DNA of 64,000 nt from Flavobacterium panacagri (GCF_030378165.1 NZ_CP119766.1:3100001-3164000), one strand, 5' to 3'. Positions 28,506-38,808 are shown, counted from the first letter of the stretch. Numbers and translations: made by a program. Notes: a model not told the origin generated them from the sequence alone.

Positions 28506-30581
28506 TTAAAATTTCACCGTGTAAAAATCCATTTTCGACATTCTACCATCCTTAGCTACTGCTCTAATACCGTATTTGTAATTAGTATTTATGGTAATTG
28601 TCGGATCAGACAAACGCTTTGTTTTTCCTGTAACGATTTGAATTAACTGTAAAGCATCTTTATCAGAAGATTTATAGATTTCAAAGCTTTCTACCTCATT
28701 GGAATAATCCCAAGACAAATCAATTGTATTAATTGTTTTATTTACTTGTGCAAAAAATCCTTTAACAGGAGGAAGCAGGGAGTATTTAGGAATAAATAAA
28801 TTTAGAAATGGCGAAGGAATTGAAACTAAATTGCTTTCATCTTTTGCATATATGGCATAGGAATAAGTGTTCCCTTCTATGGCATTCTTATCCTGATATT
28901 TTTCTTCTTTATTTTTAGTTTCCAAAATTAAACTCCAATCCTGCTGGTCATTCTCTCTTCGGTATAATTGATGAACGGCTACATCATCACTTGAACTATT
29001 GGCCCATTCTAGAAAAACAGCTCCATCTTTTATTTCATATTTTGTAAATACAGGCGAAGCGGGAGGAATTAAATCGGGCTTTTTTAATATTAAAGGCTCT
29101 GAAAAAACAGACATATTATAACGATAATCGACTGCAATAATCTTATAATAAACTTTACTATTTAATGTTTTGATAACAACTTTATCCTCAAAAGTATTTG
29201 GTTCGCTTGGGCTTATAGTTAATTGGCTGTATTCTTCATCAGGATTGTATGCTTTATAAATTCTGTAACCTAACATATCTTTTTCCCTGTTAGGTGTCCA
29301 AGTTAATTTAACAACACCTAAACTGTCTATTGTCCCTTTTAAGCCAATCGGTTTAGCAGGAGGAATAGAATCTACAGGCTGTACCAACATTGGAAAAGAG
29401 GTTCTGCTATTTCCATTTTTTCCTACGGCAGTCAGCGTAAAATAATTGCTTGGCAGTAATTTATTGTAAACAACATTTCTAGATTTAGGTGAAATGTTTT
29501 TCACAACAGTGGTATATTTTCCACCATCCTCATCAGAACGGTTAAGTTCAAATCCAGTAATTTCATTATTTCCCTCTTCAGGAAATTCCCAGATTAAGTT
29601 TACGGTTGTATCGTCTTTAAATTCTTTTACAGTAAGATGAGGCACGTATTTTAGTAATTCTTTACCTTTCCCAGAAACAATATCTGAGTAAGGGCCAAGT
29701 TCTCCAAAAGACGAAATACCTTGAATTCTATAACTGTATGCGGTATTATTAGCAATAGAATCAATATAAAATATTCTATTATTATTTGAATTTTCCTGAC
29801 TTAAACTGGTGTAAGGTTTGTCAGTAATTCTCTTGAAATTTTGCTTATCTGTTGATCTTTCAATGTAATAACTGCCATAAGCATGTGATAAAATCTTAAA
29901 ATTCCAGCTCAGCATAGCACTTTTATCTGTAAAATTGGCTGTAAAATCTATCGGTTTAGGCATTGGTTCATAATCTTTTAAACCAACAAATACACCACTG
30001 TATAAAATCTTCATTTCAGTTTCAGGCACATTTGAACTGACTCTGTAAATGTATTTCTCATTAGGTTTAACTGTATTATCTTCAATACCTAATCCCGCTT
30101 TTTTGGCGATTTGAAAATCTTTATCAGCACTGTACAATGCAAATGTAAATCTTTGCTGTGTTTCTTCTGATAGGTTTACGATTGCCTCCATATTATCAGC
30201 TCCTGTAACTGCAAAGTCTTCACCATAAAGTGCCTGTGCTACAATAGCCGCATCGTCATTTGTTTCAATGATTTTTTCCCATGCTTCAATAGGTTCCGGT
30301 TTTAGCACTTTTGCCAAAACCACTTTTTCAGGATTTGCAAGGGTTTTTTTATCTCTTGTAACTGTAATTCTTTCGATTAAATACCCATATCGGTTTAGTT
30401 TTTTCCAAGCAATAGGATCATTAACAGCCCAACGTAATAAAATTTTATCTTTTTGAACTCTTGCTATAAGTTGTATACCTATTTCTTTATTGTCTTGTAC
30501 GGTATCTTTTGCCTGTTTATCCTGTGCATTAGATATTCCAGTTGCAATAAAGAAGAGAATAAGTAAAAATTTAAAATTCAT
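28506..30581 (-). CDS. Secreted multi-FN3 protein
   Basis: This 691-aa protein has a signal peptide (MNFKFLLILFFIATGISNAQ) and an N-terminal region (to about 205) with its own IQLIARVQKDKILLRWAV strand pattern. Five FN3-like domains follow, starting near residues 209 (PKPIDFTANF), 313 (PHLTVKEF), 408 (PPAKPIGLKG), 507 (PPASPVFTKY) and 605 (PPVKGFFAQV), each with the W and Tyr core positions (VKLTWTPNREKDMLGYRIY). The chain ends with the last FN3 domain and has no sorting signal. It begins one base after the preceding stop codon, so translation is probably coupled. FN3 arrays usually act as spacers or binding modules at the surface; no enzymatic domain was seen. Confidence 0.78.
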   Translation of the reverse strand: MNFKFLLILFFIATGISNAQDKQAKDTVQDNKEIGIQLIARVQKDKILLRWAVNDPIAWKKLNRYGYLIERITVTRDKKTLANPEKVVLAKVLKPEPIEAWEKIIETNDDAAIVAQALYGEDFAVTGADNMEAIVNLSEETQQRFTFALYSADKDFQIAKKAGLGIEDNTVKPNEKYIYRVSSNVPETEMKILYSGVFVGLKDYEPMPKPIDFTANFTDKSAMLSWNFKILSHAYGSYYIERSTDKQNFKRITDKPYTSLSQENSNNNRIFYIDSIANNTAYSYRIQGISSFGELGPYSDIVSGKGKELLKYVPHLTVKEFKDDTTVNLIWEFPEEGNNEITGFELNRSDEDGGKYTTVVKNISPKSRNVVYNKLLPSNYFTLTAVGKNGNSRTSFPMLVQPVDSIPPAKPIGLKGTIDSLGVVKLTWTPNREKDMLGYRIYKAYNPDEEYSQLTISPSEPNTFEDKVVIKTLNSKVYYKIIAVDYRYNMSVFSEPLILKKPDLIPPASPVFTKYEIKDGAVFLEWANSSSDDVAVHQLYRRENDQQDWSLILETKNKEEKYQDKNAIEGNTYSYAIYAKDESNLVSIPSPFLNLFIPKYSLLPPVKGFFAQVNKTINTIDLSWDYSNEVESFEIYKSSDKDALQLIQIVTGKTKRLSDPTITINTNYKYGIRAVAKDGRMSKMDFYTVKF

Positions 30582-30582
30582 A

Positions 30583-33500
30583 TTAATTTGATTTGTTGAA
30601 TGTAAAAATTGAGCTTGTTCCAGATTGTCCTCCTGGTAATGTATAAACCAATTTTATGTTATAAAGTCCTTTTTTAATGTATGGAAATTCTCCATTGATG
30701 ATATAATCATATTTAGCAATCATAGCCTGATTAGCTGTGTTGTAATATTTATTGACAATTTTATATCTTAAATCACGGAAATCATTTTTATAATAGAATG
30801 GTAAATTATAACGATATGGCAAATACTCTTTCAGCATAAAACTATTAGGATTGTTTAAAATGTAATCCTGATACCATACTAATGTTTCAACACCTTTCGT
30901 TGGAGGAATTCCTAACAAGGCTGTATTTCTATCAAATTTTAAATCATTTTCTAAAGGATATCCTTTATAGATTAATGGATAGATTTCTTCTTTATAATAA
31001 GTATCATCTAATACAGCTTCGGTATTTACCAATGGAACATTTAATGTTTTAGCATTTCCAATCAATTCTATTTCATCAAATGGTTCTGTCGAATTATTGT
31101 GTGATTGAAGTGCATGAACATCCATGTAAATAATTTCTACCAATGTCTGTTTTGGCTTTTTTGCGGCCATTTTCTCTTGAAAACTATTGTACTGGCTAGT
31201 ATTGAAATTATATTGTAATAACTCAACGCCATCGCCACCGACAACTGTTTCAGCTAGTTTATTGTCCTTAACATCTACATTAGCATCTGCTCCTAAATCT
31301 TGTTTGGTATAACTTTCTGTTAAATTTCCGTTGGCATCTGTTTTGGTTTCCAAGGTCATTAAGGTTAAATTATACGGTTTTGCTGTTTGTAAAGCAGGGA
31401 TATCAATACTTACCTTTTTAAGTGAACTATCATAAGTTAATGCTGCAGTATCTGTTTTGGTTCCCGTTTTATAAAATGCTTTTTGAGACTGTCCAGGTTT
31501 TAATTCAAACAAATAAGTTTGTCCTTGTTTTAAAACTACATAAGCCTTCTTACTTTCATTTTGGTAAACATATTTTTGATCAAAAACAGGGTAGCAATAA
31601 GCAATATTACTCACAGGAATATTGTTTGGAGCAGCTCCCGTAGAGAAATTTCTAGTTTCTGTTTCCATAGCAATTTGTCCTTGATCGGTTATGGTTTTCC
31701 AAGCGCCATTTGTATATTCCTGAAAACTTACTTTTACAGTTAAGACCAAATCTGAATGCTGTGGTAAAACTTCAACAGAGTTAAAACTAGCCAAATCACC
31801 TCTTTCATTCCAACTTACACTTCCGGCTACTGGTACACCATCTTTTTTAATAGTATATTCTTCAAGTTTTAATCGGTATGTTTTTGTGCCCTGATCATCT
31901 TCAATTTTAAAGTTTTTGTCAACTGGCATATTAAAACCAACTTGCGGAACAGTAAATACGTCTACGTCTTTGGTACCTTCTGAAGGTTTAATATCAGCAA
32001 TTGATTTTAAGCCATCTAAAGGATTAGCATTTATAAATTCACATTGTTTTCCAAACTCGACTTTAAATCTAAAACTTCCTCGCACCATGCCACCGAGCAA
32101 ATCAAATGAACCGGCCATATAACCCCGAATCCAGAGGGGATTTGGTAATTTGGCCTGCAGTAAAACGGCACCGCCACCTTTTATGATGGATATTTTTTTC
32201 TTTACAAAGAATAATTTTACATTGATTCCAAGTTCTCCTTGCATGTAAGCATAAGACTGGCCATTAGCATACCATCCGTTAAGACCAATCTGCCCTGATC
32301 CTTTACATGCGGCTTCACCATAGTCTTTTACCATAATGTCAAAACCGAATCCGCAATCGAAACTAGCATAAAACATTAAGAAACTGATATTTCCTGTACT
32401 TAAGCTAAAATCAGAACCAAATGCGAAACCTTTACCATTTCCAATACTATTTTCGTCTCGCATATAATCGAGTGTAGCGACATCTACACCTAATAATTTG
32501 GCAACAATTGGAGGAGGAGGAGGGCTGGCAGGAATATCATCTCCAAGCATAAAGTAACCTCCAGCTTCTACAGCAAGAGATCCAATGGCAAGTTTTATTC
32601 CTAATCGATCCGTAGGTGTACCCATACGAATGTACCATTTGTCTGGAGCGAAGTGTAAAACTGCCCATCCAGCTCTGTTTCCAGAAGCTCGTCCTTTAAT
32701 AAAACCTCCTGGAGTATCGATATATAAATCAAAAGATCCATGAAGAGTTTTTAGTCTAAAGTCATATTCTATCGCGGCAAAGGCATTAATTCCCATTGAA
32801 GTTTGTACTTCATTAGGATAAAAATCTTGAGCGGCTTTCGATAAATTGGATGTTTTTAGAGCCTCAACAGCTACTTTTGAAAGTAACGCTTCACTTTCTG
32901 TAACGGCTTTTAAAGCACTTGTTAATTCTTCAGGAATAGGTATTTTAAATGGCTGCATTACGTGGCCTTCTCCGTAGATACTGATCCTGTTTATACCACC
33001 ATGTGTATTAAATGCAATTTCAAAACCACAGCCTCCCCAAAAAGCATCGGCAGTTGCAGTTCCTGCAAATTTGATCATGGCTTTTACACCAAGACCAGAA
33101 TCAGCGTCGGGTACATAATTAGATCCAGAGGCAACAAATCTATTACTGAATCCATCTTTTTTCATTTTATAATATGCACCACCGCCAAAACCTTTGAAAG
33201 TGATGGCTCCAGCAGGAATATTAAGATTGTCGACCATGGCATCAACATACCAGTATCTAAAAGTAGTTGACCCGAAAATAGCATTGGCTTCTACTTTTAT
33301 ACCTCCTGTAAAGTCGGCACCAAGCATTCCTTTAAAACCATTTCCGTAAATAGGATCATTGTCCAAAATGGTAATACTTCCTTTAAACTTTACCCCTCCA
33401 AGATCGGCAGCAAGCGAGATGGTTTCAAATTTAAGATGGTCGTATTTCCACTTTTGAATCCCTTCTTCTTTGCCGAATTTCCCAACGACATAAAATTTAG

Positions 33501-35304
33501 TCTGGCCATTAAACTGATTTTCCATCAAGTTAACGGCAATGTCGACTTTTAAACTGGCACTTTCATCAGTGGAGACTAAAGCAATTTCATTAATGGTTAC
33601 AGGGAAATTGCTGACAGTCGAACCATCATTTTGTACATTTTTATATCCAAAATAATCTGCGCTAATATATGGAGAAACGGTCTGCAGCATTAAGTTTTGA
33701 AAGATCAGTCCTTTAAAAGATACTGTTTCTTTCTTTTCGCCAGTAGCAGATGTATCGTTGGAAGTTGTTTTTTCTAACGCAATTGCTTCTTGGGCAGTAA
33801 TAGGTTTACTGCTTGCATTTAGTGATAGCGTACCGTATAGAACTGCTTTAGGTAAAAATTTACCTTCCTTTACCTTTATTTCAACGTAGGAGTTTTTTTC
33901 TATAACCGCTGTTCCTTTAAATGCTTGGAAGCAGAGACCATTAGATACAGACGCATTTAAAAGATATTCATCATTTAATGGATCTATTATGGCTTTATAA
34001 GCGAGTTCAGATCTTGTATTTCCGGCACATTTAGAGCCTTGGCTAGAAACAGGTAAAAGGATATCACCGCCAAATCCAGCGGCAACTAATGAGTTTGCTC
34101 TTAGCGTCAAACTGATATCATTAACAGAAATCTGCCATCCAGACGCATTTCCTTCGTCAAGACTTAAGATGTTACTTGCGGTAAAGGTACCAGAGACTCC
34201 TACTCGGTCTATTAATAAGTTACTGGCTTCAAATGTTAGTCTTTTATCACTTCCTTTTTTCTTAAACTCTTCAGGGAGAATTACTTTTAGGGATTTAACG
34301 AATAAACCTCTCCATAAATTTTCGTTTCCAGGAACGAGATAATCTTTTTCATAATCCTTTGGCCAGACTACAGAAGTAGAGTTTCTAATGTCACTAAAGT
34401 CTAATACAGCAGTATTTAACTCAAAACATAAACTTTTTTTAGAAGATGCTAATTTAAATTTAGGAAGAGAAAGTTCTACTAAAATATCGTTCCAGTTGGT
34501 AACTACAGTTTTAAAACTTGCGGTTACTCTCTTAGGACTGGGAATTATATTATATTGCTCATCAACAGGTTCAAGTACATTTCTTGAAAATTCATAATCA
34601 GCCGTAATACCAAGTTCTTTGAAACCATTACAGTCAATAGTAACATATGTTTTGTTTTCAATGTTACCAGTTTTCATGTCCATTCCTCCTTTTAAGATCA
34701 GAAGTGAACTCTCTCCAAACATCTTTATCGGAAAATCGCCTAACAAAACTAAATTAGTGTCTCCAACTAGACCTCCTTTATGAGATAGCTTGATATTATT
34801 GGCGCCAAAGAACAACTCCTTCATCTTACCGCTAGAATCACCTTGTGGTATAATAATTCGAACAAAAGCAGTTAATTCAGTATATGTAGGTGTGAATTTC
34901 GCACTGCTGATTCCAAGCATATATTGAATACCTCCAATTGTTTTCTTGATACCAAGAGGAAGCATCGATAATTTTTTGGGTTCAAGAAAATCGGTAACAT
35001 TGCTGTTTTTTTCGATTTCTTCGAAAGTAGCTTTTGCTTTATTTAAATTGTCATTGGTCTCCTGAGTTACGGGGTAATTTTTCTGAATATAACTATCAGT
35101 AAATTCGCTTTCAGAATTTTGACGGTATTGAAAAGGTTGAGAAGCTAAATTAAGCGCACTGTTTGAAATAACGTTATTTGCTGGAAGAGACTTCTTCTTA
35201 TTACTTATTGTATCAAGATAAGTATGAGAAAAACTATTAAAACTTACAAGAAATAAAACGAGACTTAATACAAAAGAGGAAAACTTTGAAGTAATTTTTT
35301 TCAA
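30583..35304 (-). CDS. Very large secreted protein, first gene of the toxin/adhesin cluster; TTG start
   Basis: I know no family for this protein of about 1573 aa. No ATG occurs in the first hundred codons. A TTG at 35302-35304 opens a good signal peptide (KKITSKFSSFVLSLVLFL...NSFS), whereas the TTG at 35349 sits right behind an in-frame stop and adds 15 polar residues, so 35304 is preferred. Residues about 90-900 are long beta-rich, Gly/Ala-rich segments in the style of repeated strands (FKGSITILDNDPIYGNGFKG, LNIPAGAITFKGFGGGAYY). A Pro run (PASPPPPPIVAKLLG) lies near 940 and more globular beta domains follow to the end (FNKSN). No T9SS sorting domain. As first gene of the cluster it may be a structural or stalk component. 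Confidence 0.68.
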   Translation of the reverse strand: MKKITSKFSSFVLSLVLFLVSFNSFSHTYLDTISNKKKSLPANNVISNSALNLASQPFQYRQNSESEFTDSYIQKNYPVTQETNDNLNKAKATFEEIEKNSNVTDFLEPKKLSMLPLGIKKTIGGIQYMLGISSAKFTPTYTELTAFVRIIIPQGDSSGKMKELFFGANNIKLSHKGGLVGDTNLVLLGDFPIKMFGESSLLILKGGMDMKTGNIENKTYVTIDCNGFKELGITADYEFSRNVLEPVDEQYNIIPSPKRVTASFKTVVTNWNDILVELSLPKFKLASSKKSLCFELNTAVLDFSDIRNSTSVVWPKDYEKDYLVPGNENLWRGLFVKSLKVILPEEFKKKGSDKRLTFEASNLLIDRVGVSGTFTASNILSLDEGNASGWQISVNDISLTLRANSLVAAGFGGDILLPVSSQGSKCAGNTRSELAYKAIIDPLNDEYLLNASVSNGLCFQAFKGTAVIEKNSYVEIKVKEGKFLPKAVLYGTLSLNASSKPITAQEAIALEKTTSNDTSATGEKKETVSFKGLIFQNLMLQTVSPYISADYFGYKNVQNDGSTVSNFPVTINEIALVSTDESASLKVDIAVNLMENQFNGQTKFYVVGKFGKEEGIQKWKYDHLKFETISLAADLGGVKFKGSITILDNDPIYGNGFKGMLGADFTGGIKVEANAIFGSTTFRYWYVDAMVDNLNIPAGAITFKGFGGGAYYKMKKDGFSNRFVASGSNYVPDADSGLGVKAMIKFAGTATADAFWGGCGFEIAFNTHGGINRISIYGEGHVMQPFKIPIPEELTSALKAVTESEALLSKVAVEALKTSNLSKAAQDFYPNEVQTSMGINAFAAIEYDFRLKTLHGSFDLYIDTPGGFIKGRASGNRAGWAVLHFAPDKWYIRMGTPTDRLGIKLAIGSLAVEAGGYFMLGDDIPASPPPPPIVAKLLGVDVATLDYMRDENSIGNGKGFAFGSDFSLSTGNISFLMFYASFDCGFGFDIMVKDYGEAACKGSGQIGLNGWYANGQSYAYMQGELGINVKLFFVKKKISIIKGGGAVLLQAKLPNPLWIRGYMAGSFDLLGGMVRGSFRFKVEFGKQCEFINANPLDGLKSIADIKPSEGTKDVDVFTVPQVGFNMPVDKNFKIEDDQGTKTYRLKLEEYTIKKDGVPVAGSVSWNERGDLASFNSVEVLPQHSDLVLTVKVSFQEYTNGAWKTITDQGQIAMETETRNFSTGAAPNNIPVSNIAYCYPVFDQKYVYQNESKKAYVVLKQGQTYLFELKPGQSQKAFYKTGTKTDTAALTYDSSLKKVSIDIPALQTAKPYNLTLMTLETKTDANGNLTESYTKQDLGADANVDVKDNKLAETVVGGDGVELLQYNFNTSQYNSFQEKMAAKKPKQTLVEIIYMDVHALQSHNNSTEPFDEIELIGNAKTLNVPLVNTEAVLDDTYYKEEIYPLIYKGYPLENDLKFDRNTALLGIPPTKGVETLVWYQDYILNNPNSFMLKEYLPYRYNLPFYYKNDFRDLRYKIVNKYYNTANQAMIAKYDYIINGEFPYIKKGLYNIKLVYTLPGGQSGTSSIFTFNKSN

Positions 35305-35502
35305 TTTATAGTAGGTTTGGTTATGTTTTTTTTGGGAAAAGGGGATCAACTATAGATATGATTTTTAAGAGAAAAGTTTTGTTTTTGTATACAAATTCGG
35401 TTTCTAATCTTTTAAAAATCAAGTAGTTTAAAGAGTAAAGTTTCTATTCATATTTAATATTTTTTAGTTAGTTTAAAACGTAATAGACTGTTAAAATTTT
35501 GC

Positions 35503-35510
35503 CAAAAGTA
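35503..35510 (-). promoter_or_regulatory. Candidate -7 element for the long minus-strand cluster
   Basis: On the minus strand TACTTTTG fits TAnnTTTG and lies about 200 bases before the TTG start at 35304. No matching TTG upstream element is clear. It is the only such octamer I found in the 35305-35560 gap, which otherwise is AT-rich and featureless. Confidence 0.25.
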
Positions 35511-35550
35511 AAAATTAAATTAAATAAATCCTTATGGTTTTCCACATTTT

Positions 35551-35582
35551 AGAAAAAAAAAGCTCCAGAATTATCTGGAGCT
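35551..35582 (-). terminator. Intrinsic terminator after the YebC gene
   Basis: A 9-bp perfect stem AGCTCCAGA / TCTGGAGCT with a 4-base loop (35561-35582) is followed on the minus strand by a run of eight Ts. Confidence 0.85.
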
Positions 35583-35610
35583 CAAATATTTTTAGTATAT
35601 TAATAATATA

Positions 35611-36324
35611 CTATTCCTCTTTCATCGTATGATAAACGTTCATTACGTCATCATCTTCTTCGATTTTTTCGATTAATTTTTCAACATCAGCGATTTGAGC
35701 TTCAGTTAATTCTTTTGTGATTTGCGGAATACGTTCAAAACCAGAAGACAAAATTTCAAGACCTCTGTTTTCTAATTCTTTCTGTAAAGCACCAAAACTT
35801 CCAAAAGGAGCATAGATTAAGATTCCGTCTTCATCTTCAAAAACCTCTTCAGCACCAAAATCGATTAATTCTAGTTCTAATTCTTCAGCATCAAGACCAT
35901 TGTTAGCAATTCTGAAATTACAAGTATGGTCAAACATAAATTCAACAGAACCTTGAGTTCCCATTGTTCCGTTACATTTGTTAAAGTAGCTTCTAATGTT
36001 TGCAACTGTTCTGTTATTGTTGTCAGAAGCAGTTTCAATTAAGATCGCAATTCCATGAGGAGCATATCCTTCAAACAAAATTTCTTTATAGTTAGCGGTA
36101 TCTTTATTACTGGCATTTTTAATCGCGCGCTCCACATTGTCCTTAGGCATGTTGGCGGCTTTCGCATTTTGTATAACAGCTCTTAATCTAGAATTAGCGT
36201 CTGGGTTTGGCCCGCCTTCTTTAACAGCCATTACGATATCTTTACCAATTCTGGTAAATGTTTTGGCCATTGCTGACCAACGTTTCATTTTTCTTCCTTT
36301 TCTAAATTCGAATGCTCTTCCCAT
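35611..36324 (-). CDS. YebC/PmpR family protein
   Basis: This 237-aa protein has the three-domain layout of the family and its signature N-terminus (GRAFEFRKGRKMKRWSAMAKTF where most members have GHSKW..IK). Further family motifs are GGPNPDANSRLRAVIQNAKA, NMPKDNVERAIKNA, LFEGYAPHGIAILIE and MGTQGSVEFMFDH. YebC-type proteins have been described as DNA-binding regulators and, more recently, as ribosome-associated factors that ease stalling at proline runs. The gene has its own promoter (36348-36377) and terminator, so it is monocistronic. Confidence 0.93.
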   Translation of the reverse strand: MGRAFEFRKGRKMKRWSAMAKTFTRIGKDIVMAVKEGGPNPDANSRLRAVIQNAKAANMPKDNVERAIKNASNKDTANYKEILFEGYAPHGIAILIETASDNNNRTVANIRSYFNKCNGTMGTQGSVEFMFDHTCNFRIANNGLDAEELELELIDFGAEEVFEDEDGILIYAPFGSFGALQKELENRGLEILSSGFERIPQITKELTEAQIADVEKLIEKIEEDDDVMNVYHTMKEE

Positions 36325-36347
36325 TTCTAATTTTTAGTTTTGTGATG

Positions 36348-36377
36348 CAAAAATACGGTTATTCCTTATTTTTCCAA
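36348..36377 (-). promoter_or_regulatory. Bacteroidota-type promoter for the YebC gene
   Basis: On the minus strand TTG (36375-36377), 19 bases and TATTTTTG (36348-36355) match TTG-N17-23-TAnnTTTG. The start codon at 36324 lies 23 bases downstream. Confidence 0.6.
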
Positions 36378-36436
36378 AAACAAAATTGCTCTTTTTTTGT
36401 TTCAGGTTTCAGGTTGAATGGCTTGTGCTGTTTTTT

Positions 36437-36620
36437 ACCGCAAAGTTCGCAAAGGTTTTTTATTTAAGGTTACGCTTATAAACACAAAGTTCGCAAAGCT
36501 AAATGGATAAAGCTTTGCGAACTCTTTTATTTTATAAATTAACTTAAAAAACTCTTAGCGAACTTTGTGCAAAAAAAAACTTCTCTTGAGATTAAACTTG
36601 AAACTTGAAACTTGAAACAA
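36437..36620. repeat. Dispersed CGCAAAG-type inverted repeat plus a 7-bp tandem repeat
   Basis: The gap between the YebC and Prc-like genes holds ACCGCAAAGTTCGCAAAGG and then a perfect 13-bp inverted repeat AGTTCGCAAAGCT (36488-36500) / AGCTTTGCGAACT (36511-36523). A short tandem repeat of AAACTTG (about 36594-36618) lies just before the Prc-like stop. The CGCAAAG core recurs in at least four other gaps of this window (41013, 42371, 44787 and 52113). Confidence 0.7.
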
Positions 36621-36622
36621 AT

Positions 36623-38659
36623 CTATTTAGCCCCTCCATTAAATTCATTAATAATATTGACAGCTTCATTCAGATAGGGATTCGTTTTAAGGTTATCCAT
36701 TTGGTCTTGATTAATCGTTTTGTCTGTTGGGAAAGCCCCCAGTAAAAGCTGATTGACGCTCGAATTGTAAACATCCAGCGGGTTATTTTCATCATTAAAA
36801 GTATTAATCTCTGTCCAAAGTGCGTTTAATGTCTTTTTTTGTTTAAAAACCGCATCTAAAGTCATTGGAACTTCGGCTTTTGGAGTATTGACAAGCTGAT
36901 CAATTTTAAGGTTGATCTTTTTTATGTTTTTAAAGAAATAATTATCAGAAAGTCGTGCAGAACTGTTTTTAGCAATTTTATCAATCAGATTTCGTTTAAC
37001 ATAAGTTTTATATTTTAAAAACGGCTGAAGACTATCATTTTTAATTGCAGTGGGAAAATCACTTTCTTTTTGATAAATATCTTCATAAAATTCTGGCAGG
37101 ACAACATCAGGTGTCACGCCAACATATTGATGACTTTTTCCCGTAATGCGGTAAAACTTATTAATAGTAATTTTCAAGAAATCTGTATTTTTTGTTTCAT
37201 CAAGAGGTAAAATAGTCTGCATTGTAGCTTTTCCAAGAGTACTACTTCCTAATAATAAAGCACGATTATAATCCTGCATAATAGAAGAGAAAAATTCACT
37301 TGCCGAAGCAGTATTACTATTAATAAGAACCACAATTGGCCCTCTGTAAATAACACCTTTAATAGGATCATTAATAACCGATTTTTCTTGATGATTATCT
37401 ACTACAATCGAAAGAGGACCATAGTCCACAAACATGCCAGCTAGTTTTATGGCTTCTTCCATAGAACCTCCTCCGTTATCAATTAAGTCAATGACTAGTC
37501 CTTTAATATTGTCACGTTCCAGTTTTATAACTTCACGGGCAACATCATCAGCACATCCTTTACGGCTGTTCCCATCTAAATCAGCATAAAAACTCGGAAT
37601 TTTGATATACCCAATTTTACTGTCTTTACCGATTATAAAACTGAATACCGAATTTTCTTCGTCTTTCATGACCTTTTTTTCGATATAAACATCAAAACTT
37701 TTCCCCGAATTACGTTTCAAAGTAAGGGTGATATGTTTATTAGCTTCAGATAAAATCATAGTCGAAATGGATTCCAATGAAGCACAGGAAACTTGAAGTG
37801 TCTCTTTTTGATTGGAAATAGAAATAATCTGATCGCCTTTTTTTACTTGCCCAGTTTGATACGCAGGCCCTTTTGGATCTACTTCATCAATAATAATTTC
37901 GTTTTTGTCATTAAGATTAACCGTCATGCCAAGCGATAAATGTTCTTTGGATAAAGAAGCCATAAAGCTGTTTTTAGAATCATCACTAAAATAAGCAGTA
38001 TGCGGATCAAAATAAGTACAAAAGAAATTATACAGTTTTTCCTCCTGTTTGCTGTCAGTATCTAATAAAGTGGAAAAACGACAGATTTCATTAGTAAGAA
38101 TTTTGTCTTTAGAAACCTGTTCGATTGATTTGAAATTGGCCTTAATAGAATCTAAATTATCACTGGTTTCGGCAATATCATCTAATATTTGATAACGCAG
38201 TTTTTTGATCCAGACTTTTTCCAAATCTTCCTTTTTCAAATAGAAGGCAAAAGATTTTTTATAGAAACGAATTGTATCTTTTTTTGCATAGTCAATTGGG
38301 ATGGTCTTAATTTTTTCAAGGACTTTTTTAGTTCGCAAAAGACCATTAACGTATACCGCTTTAATATCAGTGAGAAAGTTGCAGTCGTTCTTTAGAATTA
38401 AATCATCAAGATTATAACGGTATTTTTTTGCCAGTTCATCATATTCGCTTTTATAGAAAATATTGCGTGAAGGATCCAGTTCGTTAATGAGATTGTCAAA
38501 AACAAATACAGAAAGGCTGTCATCAACAGGTTTAGGTCTAAGATGTTCAGCTTGAATAAGCGCATTTATTTTGTTTATTATTTCACAAGTTTCTGCGCTG
38601 TTCTGACCAAAAAAGATAGTTGATGTCAGCAAAAAAAGGAGTAGTGAAATTTTTTTCAT
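36623..38659 (-). CDS. Carboxy-terminal processing protease, Prc/Tsp type (S41)
   Basis: This 678-aa protease starts at ATG 38659, which opens a signal peptide (MKKISLLLFLLTSTIFFGQ); the frame to 38680 adds seven residues ahead of it. The N-terminal helical domain is followed by a PDZ domain (LGMTVNLNDKNEIIIDEVDPKGPA, VKKGDQIISI). The S41 domain holds the Ser region NSNTASASEFFSS and the Lys region GSSTLGKATMQT, the Ser/Lys dyad of tail-specific proteases. A C-terminal domain of the Prc type follows. Length agrees with E. coli Prc. Family members degrade or trim periplasmic proteins from the C-terminus, often with a lipoprotein adaptor; none is encoded next to it here. Confidence 0.88.
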   Translation of the reverse strand: MKKISLLLFLLTSTIFFGQNSAETCEIINKINALIQAEHLRPKPVDDSLSVFVFDNLINELDPSRNIFYKSEYDELAKKYRYNLDDLILKNDCNFLTDIKAVYVNGLLRTKKVLEKIKTIPIDYAKKDTIRFYKKSFAFYLKKEDLEKVWIKKLRYQILDDIAETSDNLDSIKANFKSIEQVSKDKILTNEICRFSTLLDTDSKQEEKLYNFFCTYFDPHTAYFSDDSKNSFMASLSKEHLSLGMTVNLNDKNEIIIDEVDPKGPAYQTGQVKKGDQIISISNQKETLQVSCASLESISTMILSEANKHITLTLKRNSGKSFDVYIEKKVMKDEENSVFSFIIGKDSKIGYIKIPSFYADLDGNSRKGCADDVAREVIKLERDNIKGLVIDLIDNGGGSMEEAIKLAGMFVDYGPLSIVVDNHQEKSVINDPIKGVIYRGPIVVLINSNTASASEFFSSIMQDYNRALLLGSSTLGKATMQTILPLDETKNTDFLKITINKFYRITGKSHQYVGVTPDVVLPEFYEDIYQKESDFPTAIKNDSLQPFLKYKTYVKRNLIDKIAKNSSARLSDNYFFKNIKKINLKIDQLVNTPKAEVPMTLDAVFKQKKTLNALWTEINTFNDENNPLDVYNSSVNQLLLGAFPTDKTINQDQMDNLKTNPYLNEAVNIINEFNGGAK

Positions 38660-38808
38660 AAACGGAAATTCAGTGTTCATGATTAAAGTTACACTAATTT
38701 TTTTACAAATTATAGTATTTTATTGAAATATCGACGACCAAAAGTTTTTCTCCATGAAATACATATATCCATAGTTTTATCCATATATTTGGAGTACAGC
38801 ACAAAAAA

